A DNA stretch of 34,511 nt from Eubacterium sp. AM49-13BH. Lineage in GTDB: Bacteria; Bacillota; Clostridia; Lachnospirales; Lachnospiraceae. Numbering within the stretch: the first letter of the stretch is position 1; each line of letters starts with the position of its first letter. This document shows, piece after piece, positions 25,259 to 32,245 of the stretch. The stretch is from assembly GCF_003464165.1 (NCBI RefSeq), contig NZ_QSEK01000029.1, positions 1 to 34,511 on the forward strand, in the 5' to 3' direction. The notes beneath the pieces were generated by a model. It saw nothing but the letters and a program-made list of their open reading frames with translations, searched no databases and was not told the origin of the DNA. Position numbers and translations under genes: made by a program.

Positions 25259-26056
25259 ATGTCAGTTAATTTTTCACTTGAAGGTAAGATTGCATTTGTA
25301 ACTGGTGCATCATATGGTATCGGCTTCGCTATCGCTAGTGGTATGGCTAAGGCTGGTGCAAAAATCGTTTTCAACGATATTAAGCAGGAATTAGTAGATA
25401 AGGGATTAGCAGCTTATAAGGAAGCTGGTATCGACGCTCACGGATATGTTTGCGACGTTACTAACGAAGAAGCTGTTAACGCTACTGTAGAGAAGATCAC
25501 AAAGGAAGTTGGACCAATCGATATCCTCGTAAACAACGCTGGTATCATTAAGAGAATTCCTATGTGCGAGATGACAGCTGCTGAGTTCAGACAGGTTATC
25601 GACGTAGATCTTAACGCACCATTTATCGTATCAAAGGCAGTAATTCCTTCAATGATCGAAAGAGGACATGGTAAGATCATCAACATCTGCTCAATGATGT
25701 CAGAATTAGGCCGTGAGACAGTATCAGCTTACGCTGCTGCTAAGGGTGGTCTTAAGATGCTTACAAGAAATATTTGTTCTGAGTATGGTAAGTACAATAT
25801 CCAGTGTAATGGTATTGGACCTGGTTACATCGAGACACCTCAGACAGCTCCATTAAGAGAGAGACAGCCAGATGGATCAAGACATCCATTCGACTCATTC
25901 ATCGTTGCAAAGACACCAGCAGAGAGATGGTTAAAGCCAGAAGAATTAGCTGGTCCAGCTGTATTCCTTGCTTCAGAAGCATCAGATGCAGTTAACGGAC
26001 ATATCCTCTATGTAGATGGTGGTATCCTCGCATACATCGGCAAGCAGCCACAGTAA
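25259..26056 (+). CDS. kduD: 2-keto-3-deoxygluconate oxidoreductase (KduD-like short-chain dehydrogenase)
   Basis: 265 residues; with kduI it would interconvert 2,5-diketo-3-deoxygluconate and 2-keto-3-deoxygluconate using NAD(H). The SDR cofactor motif GASYGIG is at 16-22 and NNAG at 92-95. The catalytic triad is S145, Y158 and K162 (YAAAK). The loop PERERQP-like PLRERQPDGSRHPF is typical of gluconate 5-dehydrogenase/KduD proteins, so gluconate 5-dehydrogenase activity is the main alternative; the kduI neighbour favours KduD. Codon bias is the strongest in the window (almost all ATC, AAC, GAC), a sign of high expression. AAAAGGAG precedes the ATG. Confidence 0.88.
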   Translation: MSVNFSLEGKIAFVTGASYGIGFAIASGMAKAGAKIVFNDIKQELVDKGLAAYKEAGIDAHGYVCDVTNEEAVNATVEKITKEVGPIDILVNNAGIIKRIPMCEMTAAEFRQVIDVDLNAPFIVSKAVIPSMIERGHGKIINICSMMSELGRETVSAYAAAKGGLKMLTRNICSEYGKYNIQCNGIGPGYIETPQTAPLRERQPDGSRHPFDSFIVAKTPAERWLKPEELAGPAVFLASEASDAVNGHILYVDGGILAYIGKQPQ

Positions 26057-26092
26057 TCGCGAACTACAAGCGCAGTGCGCGAATGAATAAAG

Positions 26093-26132
26093 AACACAGG
26101 AATCAAGCTCGCTTGAATTCCTGTGTTTTTTT
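26093..26132 (+). terminator. Terminator after kduD
   Basis: AACACAGGAAT-CAAG (26093-26107) pairs with CTTG-A-ATTCCTGTGTT (26112-26127), with a single bulged A and a CTCG loop, then a seven-T run. Confidence 0.95.
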
Positions 26133-26345
26133 ATGAATGAGCATAGAGCGCGACAGCGCGTGTGTCCTGACCACAGGTCAGGACACGGCACTGCGCAGTA
26201 GTGGGACGCACCTGTCCCGTCCACCAATTCCCAGCCGCAAGAGCGAAGCGAGTTGCAGCGACCGTTCCAGCACAGAGAAATTCCATTGTATATGTGGAGT
26301 TATAATCCACCTGATAAACAACCTGAAACCCTTATAAAACAAAAC
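26133..26345. repeat. GC-rich palindrome cluster without a gene
   Basis: No gene is supported here. Palindromes: CGCG-ACAG-CGCG (26149-26160); GTGTCCTGACC/GGTCAGGACAC with an ACA loop (26162-26186, 11 perfect pairs); ACTGCGCAGT (26190-26199); GGGAC/GTCCC (26203-26218); GCAA/TTGC around GAGCGAAGCGAG (26237-26256). A related GCGC/GCGC lies before the terminator (26070-26080). Base composition is far more GC-rich than the surrounding DNA. This looks like a mosaic of small REP-like intergenic elements; its role is unknown. Confidence 0.6.
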
Positions 26346-26373
26346 TTGTAATTATGACAATTAATGATAAAAT
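26346..26373 (+). promoter_or_regulatory. Probable promoter of the small hypothetical gene
   Basis: TTGTAA (26346-26351), 16 bases, TAAAAT (26368-26373). The leader is short and ends in GGGGG before the ATG at 26396. Confidence 0.5.
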
Positions 26374-26395
26374 CAAGTAAAAGGGGGATATGCAC

Positions 26396-26644
26396 ATGTC
26401 AATATTTAAAAAGAATACAACCAAGAAAGAGATAGAAACATCACTCAATGAAATCCAGATTAATCTTGAGAATAATTATAAGGATTTAGCAATTAAGGCG
26501 TTCAAAGAATCATCAGAGCTAGTTGAACGGTATCATAATGAGTCTTTGATTGATGAGAAAGCGTATGGTAAATATAAAGGACAGCTTGCTGTATTTGCAA
26601 AGAGAATGGAAGGCTACAGTCACAGACTGAATGTGAAATATTAA
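26396..26644 (+). CDS. Small hypothetical protein, predicted helical
   Basis: 82 residues; not recognised. It is charged and rich in Lys, Glu and Asn, with no signal peptide or membrane segment, and is probably all-helical (SLNEIQINLENNYKDLAIKAFKESSELVERY). Start 26396 lies eight bases after GGGGG; the ATG at 26390 is too close to that site. Codon use resembles the neighbours. The broken lipoprotein frame follows directly after its TAA, in the same phase. The pair may once have formed a small operon. Confidence 0.6.
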   Translation: MSIFKKNTTKKEIETSLNEIQINLENNYKDLAIKAFKESSELVERYHNESLIDEKAYGKYKGQLAVFAKRMEGYSHRLNVKY

Positions 26645-27067
26645 AAAGTATTTTTAATTGGGTTTACATTGATGTGTTTTGTCGCTATTGCAGGTTGTAA
26701 GGCAAAACCGCCAAAGGTTGCACATCCATATGTGCAGGAGTATGTGGCTGGCAGAGAGCATGGCAATGTAAAAGTACAGGATTTTCTTGATCATGGAGAA
26801 GAATTTGCAATTGGGGCAGATGAAAATGGAAAAGCGGTATTTAAAGACCCTCAGAAAGCATTTGAGGCGTTAGTAAGGGATTAATCTGATGGTATTAATC
26901 TGATTAGGGATGAGTACAAGTTTGGACCAATCACTCCAAGAAATTTTTATGATTATATGACATATGGCTGGCAGGTTAATACTGGCACAGAAGAAAGCAA
27001 GAATCAGGCTGCTTTTGTGACTCAGGTTTTAGATATATATGAGAATAGTTATGATTTTGATAAATAG
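26645..27067 (+). pseudogene. Broken lipoprotein gene: no usual start codon, in-frame TAA
   Basis: One reading frame runs from 26645 to the TAG at 27065-27067, interrupted by TAA at 26882-26884. Its beginning, KVFLIGFTLMCFVAIAGC, is an excellent lipoprotein signal with lipobox IAGC (cysteine codon 26696-26698). No ATG, GTG or TTG precedes it: the codon before K is the TAA stop of the upstream gene. TTG 26669 or ATG 26672 would leave only eight or nine residues before the cysteine. After the internal TAA, 60 coding-like codons continue (DGINLIRDEYKFGPITP, then YDYMTYGWQV). Family not recognised. Nonsense decay is the simplest reading; a short 71-residue product from 26669 is the alternative. 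Confidence 0.6.
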
Positions 27068-27082
27068 AATATGTTTTAATAT

Positions 27083-27116
27083 AATAACCGCACCGTCATA
27101 AGACGGTGCGGTTATT
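27083..27116. terminator. Terminator between the lipoprotein remnant and the cyclophilin gene
   Basis: AATAACCGCACCGTC (27083-27097) pairs perfectly with GACGGTGCGGTTATT (27102-27116), loop ATAA. It is T-rich past the stem on the minus strand, so it serves the cyclophilin gene best. Confidence 0.9.
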
Positions 27117-27118
27117 CG

Positions 27119-27736
27119 TTAATCCACAACCCTTATAGTACTAATCACAGGCTGTTTACTCTTATCTGTAATCACACCATTCTGATTAGTGTCAGTGCAG
27201 TCTTTACATATCTTATCGACAATGTCCATGCCGCTCGTGACAGTTCCGAAAGCTGCGTATTGTCCGTCAAGGCTTGGAGTGTCCTTTTGCATAATGAAAA
27301 ACTGAGAACTTGCAGAATTATTAGCAGAAGAGCGTGCCATAGATATAGTGCCTCTTATATGGCTTATATTATTTTGGACGCCATTTGACTTGAATTCACC
27401 CTTGATTTTCTCAGAAGAGCCACCAGTTCCGTCACCATTAGGGTCTCCACCCTGAATCATAAATCCATCAATTACGCGATGAAAAGTCAGACCATTATAA
27501 AATCCTGAATTGGCAAGATTAATAAAATTAGTAACAGTAACCGGGGCTGTATCAGCATCAAGTTCTACTTCAATAGTTCCATAGTTACTAACATCGATAC
27601 ATATGTGATGCTTTCCTGACATAAGATCAGCTTGATTTTCTGTGGCGGAATTGTTGGTATTATTGTTGCCACAGCCAGTTAATAATACTCCCAGACATAA
27701 GATTAATCCGCATAAAACGGCAAAAAAACGTTTCAT
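27119..27736 (-). CDS. Cyclophilin-type peptidyl-prolyl isomerase lipoprotein
   Basis: 205 residues; an extracytoplasmic prolyl isomerase probably helping exported proteins fold at the membrane surface. A lipoprotein signal ends in LLTGC, with the lipidated Cys at 22, followed by an Asn/Ser-rich linker. The cyclophilin domain (about 45-205) has FHRVIDGFMIQGGDP with the catalytic arginine, ISMARS and SSQFFI. The tryptophan typical of cyclosporin-sensitive forms is not seen. It is divergent from the cpsC cluster, which it might serve, though proximity is the only evidence. GGAGG precedes the ATG. Confidence 0.93.
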   Translation of the reverse strand: MKRFFAVLCGLILCLGVLLTGCGNNNTNNSATENQADLMSGKHHICIDVSNYGTIEVELDADTAPVTVTNFINLANSGFYNGLTFHRVIDGFMIQGGDPNGDGTGGSSEKIKGEFKSNGVQNNISHIRGTISMARSSANNSASSQFFIMQKDTPSLDGQYAAFGTVTSGMDIVDKICKDCTDTNQNGVITDKSKQPVISTIRVVD

Positions 27737-27776
27737 ATATAGTCCTCCATGTGATTAAATTATGATATTCTATAGC

Positions 27777-27785
27777 ATTATACCA
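27777..27785 (-). promoter_or_regulatory. Extended -10 promoter of the cyclophilin gene
   Basis: On the minus strand TGGTATAAT, an extended -10 element (TGn plus perfect TATAAT). No clear -35 is visible, as is common for extended -10 promoters. Confidence 0.6.
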
Positions 27786-27808
27786 CCTTTTTGATAATTT
27801 TTATTGTC

Positions 27809-27853
27809 GAATTTAATAAAACAGTAGAATTTAATAAATGTTTAGTGTATAAT
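27809..27853 (+). promoter_or_regulatory. cpsC promoter region with an 18-bp-period direct repeat
   Basis: GAATTTAATAAA occurs at 27809-27820 and again at 27827-27838, separated by ACAGTA. A TATAAT -10 is at 27848-27853. The second copy covers the -35 position, where only a poor hexamer (TAGAAT) exists. The layout resembles a binding site for a direct-repeat-recognising activator. Confidence 0.55.
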
Positions 27854-27897
27854 ATCATAGATAAAAATTAAATTATAACAATATGAATGGAGAGAAG

Positions 27898-28629
27898 ATG
27901 AGTAAGGTAAAAGATAACACAGTAGATGATGAAATTGATATAATGGGGTTACTGCAAGCCATTCTTTACAGATGGTGGATTGTACTTATCGCTGCAATTA
28001 CCGGCTTCGCTATTGCTCTTGCAACAACAGTTTTTTTGATTACACCTAAGTATTCAGCAACATCCATGATATACATGAGGGGAAGTGGTAATACAATTGC
28101 ATCTTTAGCGGATTTACAGATTGGTTCAGAGCTTACCAATGATTATCAGATAATTTTCACAAGTAGAACATTACTTACAAAGACTATCAAAGAATTAAAT
28201 CTTGATATGAGTTATGGACAGTTGAAGTCAATGATATCAATCAGCAATCCATCAGACACACGTATTTTACAGGTTACAGTTACATGTGATGATCCTGATC
28301 TTGCATGCTCACTTACTAACAGCATTGTTACTAATGGTATGCAGGCTGCAGAAGAGATTGACTCTAAAGAGCCATATGTGATTGACAGAGCTATTGTACA
28401 GAATAATCCGGTTAGTCCTAATCTTACTAAGAATGTAGCTATCGGAGCATTAGTTGGAGCACTTTTAAGTGCAATATTTATAGCTGTAAGATATATGCTG
28501 AATGATTCATTACAGTCAACAGCTGATATTGAGAAATATCTTGAACTTCCTGTATTATGCTCTATACCAGAGAATAAGAACTGTGTATATGAACTTGAGA
28601 CAAGAACTTCTAAGAAGAAACGGAGATAG
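27898..28629 (+). CDS. Wzz/CpsC-type polysaccharide chain-length regulator
   Basis: 243 residues. Such proteins set polymer length and activate the partner tyrosine kinase at the membrane. An N-terminal cytoplasmic part carries EIDIMGLLQAILYRWW. Membrane segments are near 26-50 and 180-203, bracketing the extracellular Wzz domain. PVSPNLTKNVAIGALVGALL is the typical proline-rich second-helix entry. The short cytoplasmic tail ends in basic residues. Start 27898 follows GGAGAG; the in-frame ATG 27883 lies upstream of that site. The kinase gene starts two bases after the stop. Confidence 0.9.
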   Translation: MSKVKDNTVDDEIDIMGLLQAILYRWWIVLIAAITGFAIALATTVFLITPKYSATSMIYMRGSGNTIASLADLQIGSELTNDYQIIFTSRTLLTKTIKELNLDMSYGQLKSMISISNPSDTRILQVTVTCDDPDLACSLTNSIVTNGMQAAEEIDSKEPYVIDRAIVQNNPVSPNLTKNVAIGALVGALLSAIFIAVRYMLNDSLQSTADIEKYLELPVLCSIPENKNCVYELETRTSKKKRR

Positions 28630-28631
28630 CA

Positions 28632-29378
28632 ATGTTGAATAATAACGTAACTGAAAAGAAAACTAAAGATAATATAGTTGAATTACATATTAAAGATCCT
28701 GGATTCTCAGTAACAGAAGCGTTCAATACACTTCGTACTAATATAATGTTTTCAGGAGAGAATATTAAGACTGTTATGGTAACAAGTACTAATCCTGCTG
28801 AAGGAAAAAGTTTTGTTGCAATGCAGCTTGCTAAAAGTTTTGCTGATATTAATAAGAAAGTAGTATACATTGATTGTGACTTAAGAAAGTCAGTAACTCT
28901 TTCAAGATATAAGATCAGAGGCAAACGTGTTGGTCTTACAGAGTACATAACAGGTCAGAAGTCGCAGCTTATATATGAAACTAACATTCCTAATTTAGCT
29001 GTTATATTAAGTGGTCATGTTGTACCTAACCCAATTGAACTTATGGAGTCTAAGAAATTTGATGACTTACTTTCTGTATTAAGAGAAAGATTTGATTATG
29101 TAATAATTGATTCACCACCAGTTGGAAGTGTTGTTGATGCATGTGTAATCGCACCTAAGGTTGATGGTACTGTTATGGTAGTCAGATCAGATGCAGTTGG
29201 AAGAAGTCATGCAATTCAGGCTAAGAAACAGCTTGAGAAGAGCAAAGGTAGAATTTTGGGTGTAGCACTTAACGGAGTAGGAACTCATAAGGGTTCATAC
29301 TATTATAAGAATGATGCTTCTTATTATGGAGAATACTACAATGAAGAACAGTCAGAAGAGAAACCAAAAGACAAGTAA
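28632..29378 (+). CDS. CpsD/YwqD-type bacterial tyrosine kinase
   Basis: 248 residues; autophosphorylating BY-kinase controlling capsule or exopolysaccharide assembly with the Wzz partner. Walker A is STNPAEGKS (52-60), Walker A' VVYIDCDLR (77-85) and Walker B YVIIDSPPV. The C-terminal tyrosine cluster (YYYKNDASYYGEYY) is the autophosphorylation site region. In Firmicutes kinase and activator are separate proteins, as here. The next gene begins inside this cluster's coding sequence. Confidence 0.95.
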   Translation: MLNNNVTEKKTKDNIVELHIKDPGFSVTEAFNTLRTNIMFSGENIKTVMVTSTNPAEGKSFVAMQLAKSFADINKKVVYIDCDLRKSVTLSRYKIRGKRVGLTEYITGQKSQLIYETNIPNLAVILSGHVVPNPIELMESKKFDDLLSVLRERFDYVIIDSPPVGSVVDACVIAPKVDGTVMVVRSDAVGRSHAIQAKKQLEKSKGRILGVALNGVGTHKGSYYYKNDASYYGEYYNEEQSEEKPKDK

Positions 29379-30375
29379 ATACATTAAGATAGCAGTGTTA
29401 TGTGTATCTTTCATAGTTATTATATGTATGATGTTTTTTATATATAATGATATGAAGGATAAGAAACATCATACAGTTTATGATTCTGCAGATAATAAAG
29501 AGTATTCATCAATTGAAGTTGATGGAAAGGACTATAATTATAATACAGGATTGATTAATATTTTATTTATTGGTTTCGATTCATCTGCTGACATAGAATC
29601 GCTGGAAGCAAAGAACAGTAATACGGGAGAGAACGGCAGAGCGGACAGCGTATATGTTCTTTCATTAGACAGGCGAAACAAGACAATGCAGATACTTGCA
29701 TTGTCGAGGGATACAATGACTGATATAGAAGTCACTGATGCATCTGGTCAGGTAGTCGGATGGGGAAAAGACCATCTGGCGTTCGCATATTCATATGGTG
29801 ATGGTAAAGATAAAAGCTGCCGCCTTATGTCGGATGCAGTATCTAATCTTGTTAATAACATTCCTATAGTATATTATTGTGCAGCTAATATTAATTCGCT
29901 TGGAACACTTATTAATATAGTAGGGAATGTTGAAGTTCAGGTTCCTAATGATGACTTGAAACAATTTGGACCTGAATATGAAAAAGGACAGACACTTATT
30001 GTTGATGAATCTAATATAGAAAGATTTGTACGATTCAGAGATATCGGAACAGATTTTTCTAATGAAGGAAGAATGGAGCGACAGAAAGTTTTTCTTGAAG
30101 CTTATATGAATAAGTTCAAGCAGCTTGCCAAAGATGAAGCAACAATTGTTAAGACAACCAAAATGCTTAGTACACTTGTTACTAACATTTCAGTTGGTGA
30201 ATTGAATGATTTTATTTCTTTATATGCTGAATCAAGTTTTGATATAAATTCAGATTATTATAAGCCTTCTGGTGAAAATAAGACAGGACAGGCTCATGAT
30301 GAATTTTACATTGATGAGAAAGCTTTTCAGAAGTTGATTCTGAAGATGTTCTATATGGACTCTTCATTATCATAA
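29341..30375 (+). CDS. LytR-CpsA-Psr (LCP) family cell-wall polymer transferase
   Basis: 344 residues; LCP enzymes attach undecaprenyl-linked glycopolymers (capsule, teichoic acid) to peptidoglycan outside the membrane. A basic start is followed by one membrane segment (about 13-34). The LCP domain shows GLINILFIGFDS, GRADSVYVLSLDRRNKTMQILALSRDT and ERFVRFRDIGTDFSNEGRMERQ, with the conserved arginines and aspartates. Start 29341 follows GGAGAA by nine bases and overlaps the kinase gene by 38 bases; ATGs further upstream lack a site. The overlap implies coupled translation. A family relative with an extra C-terminal part ends in a Ser-rich tail. Confidence 0.93.
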   Translation: MKNSQKRNQKTSKYIKIAVLCVSFIVIICMMFFIYNDMKDKKHHTVYDSADNKEYSSIEVDGKDYNYNTGLINILFIGFDSSADIESLEAKNSNTGENGRADSVYVLSLDRRNKTMQILALSRDTMTDIEVTDASGQVVGWGKDHLAFAYSYGDGKDKSCRLMSDAVSNLVNNIPIVYYCAANINSLGTLINIVGNVEVQVPNDDLKQFGPEYEKGQTLIVDESNIERFVRFRDIGTDFSNEGRMERQKVFLEAYMNKFKQLAKDEATIVKTTKMLSTLVTNISVGELNDFISLYAESSFDINSDYYKPSGENKTGQAHDEFYIDEKAFQKLILKMFYMDSSLS

Positions 30376-30377
30376 AT

Positions 30378-30404
30378 TTTATGCGGATTTGTCATACGCA
30401 TAAA
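30378..30404 (+). other. Hairpin between the LCP gene and the secreted-protein gene
   Basis: TTTATGCG (30378-30385) pairs with CGCATAAA (30397-30404), eight perfect pairs. No T tract follows; it may lower read-through or be a processing or protection site for the downstream message. No promoter was found in the 58-base gap. Confidence 0.5.
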
Positions 30405-30433
30405 CTATAAATGAGAAAAGGAGGAAATATAAA

Positions 30434-31192
30434 ATGACAAAGAAATTATTATCGGCTGCTATTACTGCAGTTGCTGCTATAACATTAATGACAGCTACTG
30501 TATTTGCAGCACCTAGTGTTAGTGATACACAGGAAGTTATATCAAGTGATAGTACATCAGAAGTTACTGTTAATGGTAAGACTGTTACAGTTAACGATGC
30601 TGTAACATCAGGAGATATTAAGCTTGTGTTCTCTAGTGCAACAGAAGCAGAACTTAATAAGGTAGGTGTACAGAGTAGCACTATTAATGATATCTTATCT
30701 ATTAATGGTGGAGATTTAGATAAGCTTACTTCAGTTCTTAACAGTGCTGTTGCTAAAACTGCTGATGCAAAGATAGACACTAAGTCATTATCACTTCTTG
30801 CTAATATCAGGGATTTATCTTACAAGACTAATTCTGGTGAAATCGTAAAGGATGCTAAGAATGTATCTGTTACATGGAAAGCACCTCTTACATCTGGTAT
30901 GACTGTTGATAATGTCAGAGTCCTTCACTTCAGTTGTGTATCTAATCAGTGGGAACTTATTAAGCCAAATGCTGTTGATTCTTCAGCAGGAACCATTACA
31001 GCATTCTTTTCAGATCTTTCTCCAGTAGCTATTGTTTATGTTAATGACAATAATGCAGGAAGCGGATCTACAGAGAATAATGGCTCAGTTCAGACAGGTG
31101 ATGCAAGTCATGTTGCTGTTTACACAGCTATATTAGCTGGCGCAGCACTTGCTGTATTAGTTTGTATTGGAAAGAGAAAAAGAGCTAATTAG
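30434..31192 (+). CDS. Secreted cell-surface protein with sortase-like C-terminal anchor
   Basis: 252 residues; family not recognised. A signal peptide (basic KK, then AAITAVAAITLMTATVFAA, cleavage near 24-27) precedes a Ser/Thr/Val-rich extracellular region (VTVNGKTVTVNDAVTSGDIK) and a beta-rich middle domain (about 120-205: VSVTWKAPLTSGMTVDNVRV, FFSDLSPVAIVYV). A Gly/Ser/Asn linker leads to QTGD at 220-223, a hydrophobic stretch and a KRKR tail. That is the layout of a sorting signal, although the motif is a clostridial variant, not LPXTG. AGGAGG precedes the ATG. It follows the CpsC-CpsD-LCP genes and could share their transcript. Confidence 0.75.
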   Translation: MTKKLLSAAITAVAAITLMTATVFAAPSVSDTQEVISSDSTSEVTVNGKTVTVNDAVTSGDIKLVFSSATEAELNKVGVQSSTINDILSINGGDLDKLTSVLNSAVAKTADAKIDTKSLSLLANIRDLSYKTNSGEIVKDAKNVSVTWKAPLTSGMTVDNVRVLHFSCVSNQWELIKPNAVDSSAGTITAFFSDLSPVAIVYVNDNNAGSGSTENNGSVQTGDASHVAVYTAILAGAALAVLVCIGKRKRAN

Positions 31193-31203
31193 TTTCTTTT
31201 TGT

Positions 31204-31243
31204 AAGGGCAGATTTATCTTAGGATAATCTGCTCTTATTTTTT
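31204..31243 (+). terminator. Terminator after the secreted-protein gene
   Basis: AGGGCAGATT-T-ATC (31205-31218) pairs with GATAATCTGCTCT (31223-31235), with one bulged T and a G-T wobble, followed by TTATTTTTT. It closes the capsule-control cluster. Confidence 0.88.
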
Positions 31244-31282
31244 GCGATTTTTAATCATAAACTTTTAATATCAAAATATATA

Positions 31283-31291
31283 TGCTATAAT
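31283..31291 (+). promoter_or_regulatory. Extended -10 promoter of the ABC exporter
   Basis: TGCTATAAT (31283-31291) is an extended -10 element; the -35 position holds only TTTTAA (31263-31268). Confidence 0.65.
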
Positions 31292-31327
31292 ATTTATATA
31301 AAACTATGAAAGGTGAATAATTGAACA

Positions 31328-32245
31328 ATGAGACTTGAAGTAAAAAATCTTACTAAATCATTTGGTGAGAAAGAAGTCCTTCATGGAATTTCATTTAATG
31401 TTGAGGGTGGTAAAGCTTTAGGACTTCTTGGTCGTAATGGTGCAGGTAAGACAACAACTATAAGAATTATTATGGATGTATTTCATGCTAACTCAGGAGA
31501 AGTTATTCTTGATGGTATGAAATTTAATCCTAAGGAACATCTGATAGGATATCTGCCAGAAGAGAGAGGATTGTATCCTAAGAAAAAGGTAGCAGAGCAG
31601 CTTATATATCTTGGAAGATTAAGAGGTCTGTCTAAAGCAGAAGCTAAGAAGAATACTGACAAATGGCTTGCAAGGCTTCATGTATCACAGTATGCAGATG
31701 TAAAGCTGGAAACTCTTAGCAAAGGTAACCAGCAAAAGGTACAGCTTGCATCAACACTTGTATGTGAACCGGAGATTGTTATATTAGATGAGCCGTTCAG
31801 CGGACTTGACCCGGTTAATTCCAAGATATTACAGGATGTTGTAACTGAACTTATAGAAGAGGGCAGAATAGTAATATTCTCAAGCCATCAGATGAGCTAT
31901 GTTGAAGAATTTTGTGAAGAGATTGCAATAATTAATAATGGAGAGATTTCACTGTCAGGTAATCTTGCAGATATCAAAGCTGAATATGGTAAGAACCAGC
32001 TTATAATATCGGCAGTTGGAATGGAGGCAGATGAACTGGCTGAGAAACTTCTGGGCGAATGTACAGATATATTAGCTGTAACTGGGATACATAAAGATTG
32101 CGTAATCGTAAAGAACATACATGAACTTTCAAGAAATGAGCTTCTTCAATCTGTTATGCGAATAGGTGTTGAAATATCAGCTTTTGACAGCTACAGACCG
32201 TCGCTTAATGATATATTTGTTAAAGCTGTAGGAGGTGACAGATAA
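31328..32245 (+). CDS. ABC exporter ATP-binding protein (NatA/DUF4162 type)
   Basis: 305 residues; drives the partner permease. Walker A GRNGAGKTT is at 35-43. The Q-loop lies near IGYLPEERGLYPKKKV. The signature LSKGNQQKVQLA replaces the canonical LSGGQ, as in NatA-like and drug-type exporters. Walker B is IVILDEPFSG and the switch histidine is in FSSHQM. A C-terminal extension (about 215-300) matches the DUF4162 region of NatA-like ATPases. AAAGGTG lies rather far (about 13 bases) before the ATG. It overlaps the permease start by one base (TAATG). Confidence 0.93.
   Translation: MRLEVKNLTKSFGEKEVLHGISFNVEGGKALGLLGRNGAGKTTTIRIIMDVFHANSGEVILDGMKFNPKEHLIGYLPEERGLYPKKKVAEQLIYLGRLRGLSKAEAKKNTDKWLARLHVSQYADVKLETLSKGNQQKVQLASTLVCEPEIVILDEPFSGLDPVNSKILQDVVTELIEEGRIVIFSSHQMSYVEEFCEEIAIINNGEISLSGNLADIKAEYGKNQLIISAVGMEADELAEKLLGECTDILAVTGIHKDCVIVKNIHELSRNELLQSVMRIGVEISAFDSYRPSLNDIFVKAVGGDR

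Noticed and set aside
26137..26337. Possible small gene in the GC-rich island
   Set aside because: The frame is made of palindromic DNA, has no Shine-Dalgarno, and its product has no coherent composition.
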